A stretch of DNA of 53,571 nt from Gallibacterium anatis DSM 16844 = F 149 (GTDB lineage Bacteria; Pseudomonadota; Gammaproteobacteria; Enterobacterales; Pasteurellaceae), in contig NZ_KB903674.1 in NCBI RefSeq assembly GCF_000379785.1, forward strand, positions 1 to 53,571. Reading direction: 5' to 3'. The position numbers were made by a program, and so were the translations under genes. The notes under the pieces were generated by a model. The model worked only from the letters and a program-made list of their open reading frames with translations. It was not told the origin of the DNA and searched no databases. Numbering within the stretch: position 1 is the stretch's first letter; each line of letters opens with the position of its first letter. Below, one piece after another: positions 17,988 to 28,169 of this stretch.

Positions 17988-19727
17988 ATGATGAAATGGC
18001 AAAAAATAACTTTCTCTCTTACAATTTTATTTGCCGCACTATCCGCTTTTGCCGATAAACCGATAACCTTAAAAGTGGAAGGGATCAAAAATAAAGCCGC
18101 CTACAATAATGTGATGGTACATCTCTCCTCACTGAAAACGATTCCGGTAGAAAATTCGGATCGTTATTATTATTTGGCCAGTAAAACCATTGATGAAGCA
18201 TTACGTGCTGTTGGTTATTTTAACAGCAAAATTGATTATCAATTTGTGCCTCAACCTAATGCGAAACAGGATCTTCTGATTGCCAGCGTTGCATTAGATG
18301 AACCGGTTAAAATTGCTGAAATTCAAGTGCAACTATTGGGTGATGCAGAAAAGGATGAGAATTTCCTTGCGTTACAAAAACAAGTGCCTAAATTAGGCAC
18401 TGTCCTCAATCAAGGTGTTTATGATGATTACAAAGCGGAATTAGAAAAAGTGGCGCTTGCAAAAGGCTTTTTTGATTATCAATTTTTAACGCATCGTTTA
18501 GCCATTCTACCTTCTGCTCACGAAGCTTATTGGCAGCTGGCTTTCGACAGCGGTAAACGTTATCGCTACGGTAACATTCGTTTCCAAGGCTCACAAATTC
18601 GAGAAGATTATCTGCGTAATATTCTTGCCATTCAAAGCGGCGATCCCTATTTAATCAATGATCTTTCTGAATTAAGTACCGATCTCTCCGCCAGCAACTG
18701 GTTTAAATCCGTTTTGGTTCAACCTAACATTGATAAACAGAGCAAAAAAGTCGATCTTGATGTTTTAGTTCAGCCTCGTCTAAAAAATAGTTATGAGATC
18801 GGGATCGGTTACGGCACAGATGTGGGGCCGCGTTTACAATTCGGCTGGAATAAACCGTGGATTAACAGTCGGGGGCAAAGTTTTTCTTCCAATTTTTATA
18901 TCTCCGACCCGAAAAAAACAATTGAGGCAACTTATAAAATTCCTCTGCTAAAACAACCGCTTAACTATTATTATGAAATTTCAACCGGTTATGAAGAGGA
19001 AAAGAAAAACGACACTGACACCTCCGGCTTAACCCTAGCTATTCTGCGTTATTGGAACCGAGAAACCGGTTGGCAAAACTCGTTTGGTGTAAGAGCACGT
19101 TATGATAACTTTACCCAAGCAAATGTTTCCAATCGCACTTTATTAATTTATCCAACTGCCGGCTTTAACCGTACTCGTGTTCGTGGTGGATTGTTCCCTT
19201 ATTGGGGCGATTCACAGAAAATCACGCTTAACTGGGGAAATAAAGCTGTCGGTTCCGATGTCGATTTTTATTCAGCTATTGCCTCCACCTCTTGGATTCG
19301 AACTTATGCCGAAAATCATCGCTTTTTAACACGCGCAGAAATTGGCTATCTTTCAACCAATCAATTCGACAAAATTCCGCCGGCACTGCGTTTCTTTGCC
19401 GGTGGCGATAGAAGTATCCGCGGTTATGGTTACCATAAAATCTCACCGAAAGACAAAAATGGTGAATTAACGGGGGCAAATCGACTTTTTACCGCCAGCA
19501 TCGAATATCAGTATCAGGTTAAACCAAAATGGTGGGGGGCTATTTTTTATGACACCGGTTTTGCTTCCGATCGTTTTGCTTTCAATGATTTACGCAAAGG
19601 TGCCGGCATCGGTGTACGCTGGAACTCGCCTATCGGTGCAGTCAAATTTGATATTGCGACCCCGATTAATGATAAAGACGACAGTAAAAATATCCAATTT
19701 TATATTGGCATAGGAGCAGAGTTGTGA
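17988..19727 (+). CDS. tamA: Translocation and assembly module outer-membrane protein TamA
   Basis: TamA is an Omp85-family barrel that, with TamB, spans the periplasm and takes part in outer-membrane protein insertion and phospholipid movement. The 579-residue protein has a signal peptide (cleavage after SAFA), three POTRA domains (about residues 22-260) and a 16-strand barrel. The L6 region motif is FFAGGDRSIRGYGY (VRGF/Y type). It ends FYIGIGAEL. AGAGG lies seven bases before the second of three candidate starts (GTG-ATG-ATG), which I use. Its stop overlaps the tamB start. Confidence 0.95.
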   Translation: MMKWQKITFSLTILFAALSAFADKPITLKVEGIKNKAAYNNVMVHLSSLKTIPVENSDRYYYLASKTIDEALRAVGYFNSKIDYQFVPQPNAKQDLLIASVALDEPVKIAEIQVQLLGDAEKDENFLALQKQVPKLGTVLNQGVYDDYKAELEKVALAKGFFDYQFLTHRLAILPSAHEAYWQLAFDSGKRYRYGNIRFQGSQIREDYLRNILAIQSGDPYLINDLSELSTDLSASNWFKSVLVQPNIDKQSKKVDLDVLVQPRLKNSYEIGIGYGTDVGPRLQFGWNKPWINSRGQSFSSNFYISDPKKTIEATYKIPLLKQPLNYYYEISTGYEEEKKNDTDTSGLTLAILRYWNRETGWQNSFGVRARYDNFTQANVSNRTLLIYPTAGFNRTRVRGGLFPYWGDSQKITLNWGNKAVGSDVDFYSAIASTSWIRTYAENHRFLTRAEIGYLSTNQFDKIPPALRFFAGGDRSIRGYGYHKISPKDKNGELTGANRLFTASIEYQYQVKPKWWGAIFYDTGFASDRFAFNDLRKGAGIGVRWNSPIGAVKFDIATPINDKDDSKNIQFYIGIGAEL

Positions 19728-22700
19728 CAGATAATTCGAAACATTCCGAAACAGAAGCTAACAATAACGAACAAACTGCTTCAACTGCGATAAAGAAAAA
19801 ACCGTTCGTTAAATTGATTAAATGGTCTGCAATCAGCCTGTGTGTGATTGTGATTTTACTGTTTACCACGATTGTCTCGTTGCTAAACAGTGAAACCTTG
19901 CAGCACAAACTGCTCGCACTGCTCGATCAGCAAATGGAACCGCTACAAATTGCGGAAGTAAAAGGGAATTTGCAGCAAGGATTAACATTATCCAACCTCA
20001 CTTATCACGCTGACGGCATTGCGATTACCCTGCCAAAAACGCAGTTACAGCTGACAGCACAATGTTTATGGCGGATGACTGTTTGCATCAATCAGTTCAG
20101 CCTGCAACAGCCACAAATTACGATTGATACGGCATTGCTACCGCCGAGCGAACCGGATGACAATCAATCCAATAGTGGTTTTGCAATGCCGATTGGCTTA
20201 AATCTGCCACAAATTGAGATCAATCAACTTGCACTTAAAATCGACAATCGCTTGATCACACTCGATCATTTTTCTACCGGCTTGCAAGCAAACCGCAGTA
20301 ACCATTTTCATCTGTTACCGACACAAATCAATGGTTTAAACGTTATCGAAACTGTGGAAAATCAGCTTTTGCAAAAATTGGAACAACTTGATGTTACAGA
20401 TAAGCCAACGCAAGAAAAAGAAGTTGAAAAACCAATGGACTGGCAAGCATTAAAACAGGCTTTAAATCAGCCATTATTGGATAAAAAGCAAACACTAAAA
20501 CTGCCTTTTAGTGTTGAAATCGATATCATTTCCGCCAAAAATTGGCTTTATCGCCAACAAAATGCCAAAGGAAAACCGTTATCGGAGCAGAAACTCAGTG
20601 AATTGATGTTGAAGGCAAACAGCGATGATCAACAATTCAATTTAGCTAAACTCTATTTACGCAGCACTATTGCCGATCTTGATGGTCAGGGGCAGCTACA
20701 ATGGCGCGATCATTATCCGCTTCAATTCACGCTGAAAGGAGAATTTCATCAACAAAAAATCCGCGATGAAAAAGGTGAACAACACACATTTCCAAACAGC
20801 CATTTAACCGTCACTGCCGACGGTGAACTGTACGCTAAAACCAACATTAACGCCACTATTAGCGGTGTGGCGGATGCCTCGCTATCATCACAGCTTGAAT
20901 TAACCGCAGCAAAAACACCGTTTAGCTTGGATTTAGTGATTCAACAGGCAAAATATCCGCTGTTCTTAAGTAAAAGCGAAAATCCGGCAACGGATCAGAT
21001 CCGTTTAGTGAAAACGAAATTGAATGTTGTCGGTGATCTGTTGCACTATCAGGCGAATCTACAAGGCAACGTTGAGGGAATGCATTCGCCAACGGTTGAT
21101 CTGGAATTGAACGGTGAGGGTTCGATTGGTGATTTTCGTATCCAATCCGCACATCTGTCCGGTTTAGGCGGCAGTGTTGATTTACAAGGTTACACCTCTT
21201 GGCAAAATGAGGTCATTTGGGATAGCCGGCTGCAATTAAAAAACCTTAATGTTTACCGCTATTTTCACAGTGTAGATTGGTTGGCAACCCTCTCCGGCGA
21301 GTTGGCTTCTTCCGGCAAAGTCGATGCTCAAGGCTGGCAAGTGGATATTCCGGTTATCAATCTCACCGGCAGTGCCAATAATCGCCCAATTAACATTCAA
21401 GGCGATCTTGCCCTCAGCAATCAAATTCCGCTTCTTAGTAAAGGATTTCAATTCGATTATGGGCAAAATCATCTCCTTTTAAAAGGCAAATTGGCGCAAG
21501 ATTCACAATTTGATTTAACGCTTAATGCACCTGATTTTAGCGGACTTTATCGAAGTTTAGATCTTGCCGCACAAGGTGAGATCCGGATCAGCGGTGATAT
21601 TCAGCAGCCGGAACTGGATCTCAACCTTGATATTGCGAAGCTCAACTTTGATACGCTTTTACTACAAAATGCTGATATCAAAGGTAAAATCCAAAGCGAT
21701 CAACAAAATATTCGCGGCAATCTTGCGTTAAAACTGGCGCAATTTAAGTTGGGAGATGCCGTGCAACTGACGCAATTACAACTCAATGCTAAAGGTGATG
21801 AAAAAAATCATCAGCTCAATTTGCGTTCTCAAGGCAAACCGGCTGCGTTAAATGTTGATTTACAAGGTAGTTTTGATCGCAATGCCGAACGCTGGCAAGT
21901 CAATCTTAAAAACGGCAAAATCGACACACTCATCGGACAATTCAATGCCGATAAAACCATTAATGTCGATTACCTCAATCAAAAACAGCAGGCAACCATT
22001 TCCGCACATTGTTGGAATAACAGCAGTTTACCGCTCTGTTTTCCGCAAACCTTTACCGCTGGAGTGAACGGTCATCTTCCGTTTAAATTGCAACAGGCGG
22101 ATTTACGCTTCCTAAAACCATTTCTTGGCGACAATACGCAGCTGAATTCTCGTTTCAATCTTGATGGTGAGGTAAATTGGTATCAGGATAAACCATTTGA
22201 TGCCAAACTGAATTTAGACAGTAATAGATTGTCATTAGTGCAAAAACTGGATTATCGCCGTTTTGCATTGAATTTGGACAGAATATTGCTGAAAAGCACG
22301 ATCAAAGATAACAATTTGAAACTGAACAGCGATATAAAAATTCGTAATAACGGCGAAATCAGTACCGAACTCACCTTAACCGATCTGTTGGACAGCAAAA
22401 AATTGGGCGGGAAGGTGCAATTCAAAGCCTTACAATTAGCACTGATTAAGCAGTTGTTAAATTCCGGCGATCAGCTTGACGGCAGAATTAATGCGGATTT
22501 GAGTCTGGCAGGAACGGCTTACTCACCACAATTACACGGCAGACTGGCATTGACGCAATTAACCAGTTCAATGCCGGCATTGCCGTTTAATATTAAGGAT
22601 GGTTTTGCCAATCTGAACTTTAACGGCAACCGCTCCACAATGAAGGGTGAAATCATCACTCAAGAGGGTACATTGCACTTAAAAGGCGATAGCAGTTGGC

Positions 22701-23698
22701 AAATGTTAGATCACTGGCAAGCTAATTTAAGTGCGAAATCCGACGGACTGTCACTCAATATTCCAGAAATCGCAAAATTGACCGTAGTTCCCGATATTCA
22801 TCTGCACGCGCAACCACAACACTTGAATATTGAAGGCAAAATCGATATACCTCGAGCTAATATTGACATTGAACAATTACCGGAAAGTGCGATTACAGTT
22901 AGCAGCGATGAAGTGATTTTAGAACAGAAACCTAAACTTTCTGCGGATCAGCGTTTAAATAGTTTCAATCAAAAAACAAATGCATTTTTATCCACTAATA
23001 TTAATATCAGTTTAGGAGAACGCGTTTTAATCAAAGCTTACGGCTTAAAAAGCCGTTTGAGCGGTGTGCTCAATTTACGTCAACAAGATAACCAGCTCGG
23101 TCTTTATGGACAAATTAAGTTATTGAACGGGCGTTTTGCCTCTTATGGACAAGATTTGCTCGTGCGTAAAGGTGAAATTATCTTCTCTGGATTACCATCA
23201 CAACCAACTTTAAATATTGAGGCAATTCGTAACCCAACCGCAATGGAAAATAGTAATATTACTGCAGGCATTCGTGTTACTGGTTTAGCAGAATCGCCTA
23301 CCATTCAAGTATTCTCCGAACCATCAATGTCACAGGATAATGCGCTGTCCTATTTACTCACCGGAAGATCGCTCTCTTCTGACGGCGGCAACTCAGGTGC
23401 TTCGCTCGGTGCGGCACTCATCAGTATGAGCCTCTCGAAAACAGGTAAAGCGGTCGGGCAAATTGGAGAAACATTCGGTATCCGTAATTTAAACTTGGAA
23501 ACTCAAGGGCTTGGCGACCAATCACAAGTGGTGGTGAGCGGTTATTTAACACCGCGTTTGCAGGTAAAATATGGGGTAGGATTATTTGAACCATTAGCTG
23601 AATTAACACTTCGCTATCGCTTATTACCGAAATTATATTTACAATCCGTATCAGGGACATCTCAAGCTGTTGATCTCTTATATCAATTTGAACGTTAA
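19724..23698 (+). CDS. tamB: Translocation and assembly module inner-membrane protein TamB
   Basis: TamB is an AsmA-like protein forming a hydrophobic groove across the periplasm; it works with TamA in envelope lipid and protein traffic. The 1324 residues have an N-terminal membrane anchor (about 32-55), a long repetitive beta-structure and the C-terminal DUF490 region (QIKLLNGRFASYGQDLLVRKG; LTGRSLSSDGGNSG; YGVGLFEPLAELTLRYRLLPKLYLQ). The start is GTG inside the GTGA overlap with tamA, pointing to translational coupling. The full length is close to E. coli TamB (about 1260). Confidence 0.95.
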   Translation: MTDNSKHSETEANNNEQTASTAIKKKPFVKLIKWSAISLCVIVILLFTTIVSLLNSETLQHKLLALLDQQMEPLQIAEVKGNLQQGLTLSNLTYHADGIAITLPKTQLQLTAQCLWRMTVCINQFSLQQPQITIDTALLPPSEPDDNQSNSGFAMPIGLNLPQIEINQLALKIDNRLITLDHFSTGLQANRSNHFHLLPTQINGLNVIETVENQLLQKLEQLDVTDKPTQEKEVEKPMDWQALKQALNQPLLDKKQTLKLPFSVEIDIISAKNWLYRQQNAKGKPLSEQKLSELMLKANSDDQQFNLAKLYLRSTIADLDGQGQLQWRDHYPLQFTLKGEFHQQKIRDEKGEQHTFPNSHLTVTADGELYAKTNINATISGVADASLSSQLELTAAKTPFSLDLVIQQAKYPLFLSKSENPATDQIRLVKTKLNVVGDLLHYQANLQGNVEGMHSPTVDLELNGEGSIGDFRIQSAHLSGLGGSVDLQGYTSWQNEVIWDSRLQLKNLNVYRYFHSVDWLATLSGELASSGKVDAQGWQVDIPVINLTGSANNRPINIQGDLALSNQIPLLSKGFQFDYGQNHLLLKGKLAQDSQFDLTLNAPDFSGLYRSLDLAAQGEIRISGDIQQPELDLNLDIAKLNFDTLLLQNADIKGKIQSDQQNIRGNLALKLAQFKLGDAVQLTQLQLNAKGDEKNHQLNLRSQGKPAALNVDLQGSFDRNAERWQVNLKNGKIDTLIGQFNADKTINVDYLNQKQQATISAHCWNNSSLPLCFPQTFTAGVNGHLPFKLQQADLRFLKPFLGDNTQLNSRFNLDGEVNWYQDKPFDAKLNLDSNRLSLVQKLDYRRFALNLDRILLKSTIKDNNLKLNSDIKIRNNGEISTELTLTDLLDSKKLGGKVQFKALQLALIKQLLNSGDQLDGRINADLSLAGTAYSPQLHGRLALTQLTSSMPALPFNIKDGFANLNFNGNRSTMKGEIITQEGTLHLKGDSSWQMLDHWQANLSAKSDGLSLNIPEIAKLTVVPDIHLHAQPQHLNIEGKIDIPRANIDIEQLPESAITVSSDEVILEQKPKLSADQRLNSFNQKTNAFLSTNINISLGERVLIKAYGLKSRLSGVLNLRQQDNQLGLYGQIKLLNGRFASYGQDLLVRKGEIIFSGLPSQPTLNIEAIRNPTAMENSNITAGIRVTGLAESPTIQVFSEPSMSQDNALSYLLTGRSLSSDGGNSGASLGAALISMSLSKTGKAVGQIGETFGIRNLNLETQGLGDQSQVVVSGYLTPRLQVKYGVGLFEPLAELTLRYRLLPKLYLQSVSGTSQAVDLLYQFER

Positions 23699-23710
23699 AG
23701 GATAGTTACT

Positions 23711-25195
23711 ATGAAAGAAATTGCTGTCGTCGATCTTGGATCAAACAGTTTCCATATGATTGTTGCCCGTATTGTGAATGGTTCCATCCAGATACTTTCT
23801 CGTCTTAAGCAGAAAGTGCAATTAGCCGAAGGGCTCGATCAAAATCAAATTCTCAGTCAACAGGCAATGGATCGTGGCATTGCTTGTTTAGCACTTTTCT
23901 CTGAACGTTTACAAGGATTTCCGGCGGAAAATGTGCAAGTTATCGGCACCTATACTTTACGTCGAGCATTAAACAGTGATCAGTTCCTGCAACAGGCGGC
24001 TCGGGTTTTCCCTTATAAAATCAATATTATTTCCGGTCAACAAGAGGCGAAATTAATTTATGCCGGCGTGTCACATACACAACCTGAAAAAGGGCGAAAA
24101 CTGGTGATTGATATTGGTGGCGGTTCGACAGAAATGGTGATTGGTGATGATTTCACTCCATTGATTGCCGAAAGTCGTCATATGGGTTGCGTCAGCTTTG
24201 CTAAACGTTTTTTTAAAGACGGTGTTATCAGCAAACAGCGTTTTCAACAGGCAAAACAGTGCGCGTTAGAAAAAATTGAGGATCTCGCTTGGGAATATCG
24301 CCAACTCGGCTGGGACTCAGCTCTCGGCTCATCCGGCACAATCAAAACCGTCAGTGAAGTGCTGTTGGCGCTGCATTTTAAAGATGGGCTGATTACGCTT
24401 GAACGTCTTAACGATCTGATTGATCGCACCCTTAAAGTTACTCATTTTACACAGCTGCATTTGCCGGGTCTGCACCACAATCGCATTGATGTTTTTGTGC
24501 CGGGGTTGGCAATTTTAGTCACCCTATTTGAAACGTTTCAAATTAAAAGTATGCGTTATTCCGATGGCGCAGTGCGTGAAGGCGTGATGTACAATTTTGA
24601 AGATAAATTCCGTGTCAGTAATATCCGCGAACGTACGGTAAACAGCCTCAACCAACAATTTAATCTGGATCGGCAACAAGCACAGCGGGTTTCAAAAACT
24701 GCACAAATGTTGGCAAAACAGTTTAAATTATGGAAAGAACCACAATACAGCGATGAAATGCAACAAATTTTATACTATGGCGCATTAACTCACGAAGTGG
24801 GGATCGTCATAAATCATCGTTACGTGCAAAAGCATTCAGCCTATATTTTACAAAACACCGAATTGCCCGGTTTTGATAATGAACAACAACGTTTGTTGGC
24901 GATTTTGGTGCGTTTTCATACCGGCACTTTCCGCATTGCGGATATTCCTGACTGCTATCGTTACAACAATGACGATGTGCTAGCACTGATTTTATTGTTA
25001 CGCTTGACCGTTATTTTTAATAAAGCACGTCAAGCAACGGAACCGGCGGAAATCGGCTTGCAAAACAAAAACGCTCAACAGTGGCAATTAACTTTTCCTA
25101 AGCATTATCTTGAGCATAATCCACTGCTAAATAGCGATCTTCAACAAGAACAAAAATTCCTCGCCTCTTTGGGGATCATTTTTAATTATCAATAA
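23711..25195 (+). CDS. ppx: Exopolyphosphatase (Ppx/GppA family)
   Basis: The enzyme removes terminal phosphate from polyphosphate, or from pppGpp in the GppA branch. The actin-like ATPase fold motifs are VVDLGSNSFHMIVAR, LVIDIGGGSTEMVIG and ALGSSGTIKTVSEV in the first 240 residues, and an HD-like helical domain follows (LTHEVGIVINHRYVQKHSAYIL). The 494-residue length fits either branch; the Pasteurellaceae location behind tamB favours ppx. It follows tamB by 12 bp with AAAGGATAG before ATG, and ends at a clear terminator. Confidence 0.9.
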   Translation: MKEIAVVDLGSNSFHMIVARIVNGSIQILSRLKQKVQLAEGLDQNQILSQQAMDRGIACLALFSERLQGFPAENVQVIGTYTLRRALNSDQFLQQAARVFPYKINIISGQQEAKLIYAGVSHTQPEKGRKLVIDIGGGSTEMVIGDDFTPLIAESRHMGCVSFAKRFFKDGVISKQRFQQAKQCALEKIEDLAWEYRQLGWDSALGSSGTIKTVSEVLLALHFKDGLITLERLNDLIDRTLKVTHFTQLHLPGLHHNRIDVFVPGLAILVTLFETFQIKSMRYSDGAVREGVMYNFEDKFRVSNIRERTVNSLNQQFNLDRQQAQRVSKTAQMLAKQFKLWKEPQYSDEMQQILYYGALTHEVGIVINHRYVQKHSAYILQNTELPGFDNEQQRLLAILVRFHTGTFRIADIPDCYRYNNDDVLALILLLRLTVIFNKARQATEPAEIGLQNKNAQQWQLTFPKHYLEHNPLLNSDLQQEQKFLASLGIIFNYQ

Positions 25196-25198
25196 AAT

Positions 25199-25231
25199 AT
25201 AAGGGTACTTTTCACTGATCTGTACCCTTAT
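25199..25231. terminator. Bidirectional terminator between ppx and pirin gene
   Basis: The 10-bp stem ATAAGGGTAC / GTACCCTTAT encloses a 13-base loop between two convergent genes. The T runs are weak. Confidence 0.72.
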
Positions 25232-25278
25232 GCATTTCAATTCATCTGTGTCATAAAACAGTTAAACATCACACTGAA

Positions 25279-26184
25279 TTATCTTTTTAATCTTGCCGGA
25301 ATTGCCGGTGCAGTCAAACGAGATAATTCCGTCCCTTGCAAATCAATCGTACCAAATCGTGGATGCTGATTATTCCAATCATTAACTGCTTGTTCCAAAT
25401 CTTCTACCTTGTCGGCAACAAAATTCCACCAAATCACGGTCGGGTGCGGCAACGGCTCACCGCCCAACAACATAATATGCGTTCCCTGTTCCGCCCACAG
25501 TGTTAATTCTTCTTGCGCCGCTGCACAATCGGATAAAATCGCAATTTCATCTTTGGCATAGCGTTCACCGTTAATTTTAATCGTGCCGTTTATCACCAAA
25601 ATCGCATATTCAAATTTATCCTGACGCTCAATTTCAAAGGCTTGCGCCTGTTGAAAACGCATATCTACGCCCACTAACGGACTAAATTGACTGGTCGGTG
25701 CTTGACGACCTTGATAACTACCGGTTGTCAAAATGTAATCAATGCCCTGATCCGACCATTCCGGCAACTGCGGATAATGCTCAAAATTAGGCTCGATCTC
25801 TTGATTCATCGGCAAAGCAATCCATAACTGTACCGCGTGCAGATTTTTGACACCGGCTGGTGTCTGTTCGGTATGACTGATGCCACGCTGGTTACCGGTG
25901 CCGGCAGTCATCAAATTGACCTGTTTCGGACGAATTAATTGACGATTACCTAGGCTATCCTGATGCCAAACTTCCCCCTCCAACATCCACGTGAAAGTTT
26001 GTAAATTGGTATGCGGATGCAAACCGACTTGCATTCCTTTATTTTCTTGGCTAAATGTTGCCGGACCGGCGTGATCCAGAAAACACCACGCTCCTACGGT
26101 TCTATGCTTATTTTGAGGCAAAAGACGGGCGACAGGAATGCCGCCCACATCTTTGGTTTTCGCTAAAAATTTATCAACACTCAT
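25279..26184 (-). CDS. Pirin family protein
   Basis: Pirins are bicupin metalloproteins; some are quercetin dioxygenases and others sense redox state. This 301-residue protein has the first cupin with GLHPHTNLQTFTWMLEGEVWHQDSLG (metal ligands HxH) and the downstream ISHTEQ that supplies the other His/Glu ligands, then the C-terminal pirin domain. The real substrate is unknown. Its start overlaps the stop of the flavin reductase gene (ATGA), so the pair is translationally coupled. Metal-ligand residues look complete, so the protein is probably active. Confidence 0.9.
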   Translation of the reverse strand: MSVDKFLAKTKDVGGIPVARLLPQNKHRTVGAWCFLDHAGPATFSQENKGMQVGLHPHTNLQTFTWMLEGEVWHQDSLGNRQLIRPKQVNLMTAGTGNQRGISHTEQTPAGVKNLHAVQLWIALPMNQEIEPNFEHYPQLPEWSDQGIDYILTTGSYQGRQAPTSQFSPLVGVDMRFQQAQAFEIERQDKFEYAILVINGTIKINGERYAKDEIAILSDCAAAQEELTLWAEQGTHIMLLGGEPLPHPTVIWWNFVADKVEDLEQAVNDWNNQHPRFGTIDLQGTELSRLTAPAIPARLKR

Positions 26185-26702
26185 TTATTTTCTACCCATT
26201 GAAAGAAACGTTGTGCAAACTGTTTTAAGAAGTTGGTTGTGCGCTCATCCAGATCGAAACTCGCTTTACTCAAATAAACTTCGGGTTGAGCTAATACTTC
26301 AGCTCCAACAAAGGTTAGCACTTTTCTTAAATCCAATCCGGCATTAATGCCGCCGTAGACACCCGGAGAAGCGGTAACAATAGCGACTTTCTTATTTAAC
26401 CAAACATTTTGTCCGTAAGGTCGAGTGGCAATATCAATCACATTTTTTAATGCGGCAGGAATGGTTCGATTATGTTCTGGAGACGCAATTAGAATAGCAT
26501 CGGCACACTTTATCTGTTCTCTGATACGATTATAGGATGGAATGTCTATTTCATCTAAATCCTGACTATACAAGGGCAAATTACTAATATCAATCTCTTC
26601 AATTTGAACATTTTCCGGCGCACATTTTAAAATTTGCTCGGCAATATGCCGATTTAATGACTGTTTACTTAAACTTCCAACAATTAATGCAACCACGCTC
26701 AT
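26181..26702 (-). CDS. NAD(P)H-dependent FMN/quinone reductase (ChrR-like)
   Basis: This flavodoxin-like enzyme transfers electrons from NAD(P)H through FMN to quinones, azo compounds or chromate. The 173-residue protein has the FMN phosphate loop VGSLSKQSLNRHIAEQ, the SPEHNRTIPAALKNVIDIATRP segment and a PGVYGGINAGLDLRKVL region typical of the ChrR/YieF group. I start at MSVVALIV, preceded by GGAGAAAT, and reject the 16-codon upstream extension. It is the first gene of the pair with the pirin gene. Confidence 0.88.
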   Translation of the reverse strand: MSVVALIVGSLSKQSLNRHIAEQILKCAPENVQIEEIDISNLPLYSQDLDEIDIPSYNRIREQIKCADAILIASPEHNRTIPAALKNVIDIATRPYGQNVWLNKKVAIVTASPGVYGGINAGLDLRKVLTFVGAEVLAQPEVYLSKASFDLDERTTNFLKQFAQRFFQWVENK

Positions 26703-26738
26703 AAGATTTCTCCAATAAATGATTGAAATAAAAAAACA

Positions 26739-26754
26739 GGGTGCGTTCACACCC
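26739..26754 (-). terminator. Possible terminator downstream of glpE and the com genes
   Basis: A short stem GGGTG / CACCC followed on the minus strand by seven T residues lies about 100 bp past the glpE stop. The stem is only five pairs, so the call is tentative. The rest of the 150-bp gap holds no gene. Confidence 0.45.
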
Positions 26755-26852
26755 CGATATTAGATGATACAGAATACAGTTTAGTTTCTTTCAGAATCAA
26801 GTTGTTCATTATTATGTTCAATTTCACATACTTTTAAATATGATCTTTAGAT

Positions 26853-27179
26853 TCACAAGCCCGACTCTATTGGTAACTCCGCTTTGCACCAAGCATCGAA
26901 GCCGCCACGAACACTGTAAACCTCATCAAAACCTTGCTTGACTAAAAATTGTGCCACATTACGGCTGCTGTTGCCGTGATAGCAAATGACGACGATCGGA
27001 TCTTCAAAATCGCAGCGCTGGCAAAATTCACCATAACTTTGATTGGTTAAGTGAAAGGCAGCTTGCGGATGGCTATAAGCAAATCGCTGTATATCGCGCA
27101 CATCGACCAGAAATGCCTGTCGATCCTGAACCAGCTGCCACGCGGTTTGTGCATCAATTTCTTTAAAAGTGTCTGCCAT
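26853..27179 (-). CDS. glpE: Thiosulfate sulfurtransferase GlpE
   Basis: GlpE is a single-domain cytosolic rhodanese that moves sulfane sulfur from thiosulfate to cyanide, dithiols or thioredoxin. The 108-residue protein has [22 protein letters not shown] and the active loop [12 protein letters not shown], with the catalytic cysteine and the same six-residue loop as E. coli GlpE. I start at MADTFKEI, preceded by GGGAGGA, rather than at the upstream ATG inside that ribosome site. It is 59 bp after the com gene cluster on the same strand; recC occupies this place in some relatives. Confidence 0.93.
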   Translation of the reverse strand: MADTFKEIDAQTAWQLVQDRQAFLVDVRDIQRFAYSHPQAAFHLTNQSYGEFCQRCDFEDPIVVICYHGNSSRNVAQFLVKQGFDEVYSVRGGFDAWCKAELPIESGL

Positions 27180-27238
27180 AAATCCTCCCATAAAAATGAG
27201 CCGATATTATACAGAGTTTCACTCGATTATTAACAATG

Positions 27239-27535
27239 TTACAACACAATTTTTCCCAGCGGATAATGCACCACTACCTGATTGCCGCTACATTGAATAT
27301 TAAAAACAATGCCGTTTTGTTGTACGTTTTTTTCACAATTTTCACCGATGACTCTTAAATTCCATTGATTTTCAGCAATTTGCAAAGCTTGTGTCGCCTG
27401 CCACAAAATTGCTGTTTGCTGCTGTTGCCGCTTAATCCAATGCTGTGTCGACAGTAATAACAGTGACAAAAACATCAGCGTCACCAAGACATTGATAATC
27501 GCACTGCCTTTCAGATTATGTTGCGCCAAAATCAC
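27239..27535 (-). CDS. comQ: Competence pseudopilin-like protein ComQ (PpdC type)
   Basis: The 98-residue protein has a short basic leader, then a hydrophobic stretch (NVLVTLMFLSLLLLSTQHW) and two cysteines in a small globular part, resembling the last gene of the Haemophilus comNOPQ cluster and E. coli ppdC. It is thought to be a minor pseudopilin of the DNA-uptake pilus. The consensus prepilin Glu+5 is not obvious. The start is GTG inside the end of comP, a 20-bp overlap. Confidence 0.72.
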   Translation of the reverse strand: MILAQHNLKGSAIINVLVTLMFLSLLLLSTQHWIKRQQQQTAILWQATQALQIAENQWNLRVIGENCEKNVQQNGIVFNIQCSGNQVVVHYPLGKIVL

Positions 27536-28169
27536 GCCAACCGCCCCTCATTTTCCAACTTGAATATCGTTTTGATAAATTCTGAATGATCTCTACATCA
27601 AAGACTATTTTGATATTTTCGCTATAACGCAATCCTCGTTCATAAATAATTGCACCAAAAATCGTACCTTGCCCTGAAATTTGTAAGTCATTGAGCGCAA
27701 CAATCACACCATAAAAATCCTGATCTAACGTAATTTCATTCTGTTCTACCTTCCATATTTGCGGCTCAGTCGCTGAAGCGTTTTCTATCGATGGTGCAGA
27801 CAGCGGATAATCGATATTAAAGTATTCTTTTAACGGCGAATTTAAGCTTTTTTTCGGTTCCTGCACAAAAATCTGTTGCCGTTCACAATCAATAAAATGA
27901 CTTATGCCGCTACCATAAGAGTATTCTTCTGCGCTTAAACGTTCAGTATAATTTAATCTATCTGTATGATTAGATTGACAAAATGCAGCATATTGCTGTT
28001 GATATTGTTGATATAACTGTGCTTGCTGCAAGGCATAATCTTGTCTTACTGATAGATTTTGACGATAAAGCGATAAATCATCCTCCGTCACCAACAGCAG
28101 TAACAGCACAAGAGCGTTAATAAACAACAAGGTTAATAAATTGAGATAACCATTATGGTAATGCTGCAT
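27516..28169 (-). CDS. comP: Competence pilus-associated protein ComP (YgdB type)
   Basis: The 217-residue protein has one N-terminal hydrophobic segment (about residues 7-24), then Gln/Tyr-rich and Cys-containing periplasmic sequence, with no clear prepilin cleavage motif. Position as third gene of four matches comP of Haemophilus and ygdB (DUF2509) of E. coli ppdA-ppdB-ygdB-ppdC. I start at MQHYHNGYL, since GAGGT precedes it; the longer frame begins four codons earlier. It overlaps both neighbours, as expected for coupled translation. Confidence 0.7.
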   Translation of the reverse strand: MQHYHNGYLNLLTLLFINALVLLLLLVTEDDLSLYRQNLSVRQDYALQQAQLYQQYQQQYAAFCQSNHTDRLNYTERLSAEEYSYGSGISHFIDCERQQIFVQEPKKSLNSPLKEYFNIDYPLSAPSIENASATEPQIWKVEQNEITLDQDFYGVIVALNDLQISGQGTIFGAIIYERGLRYSENIKIVFDVEIIQNLSKRYSSWKMRGGWRDFGAT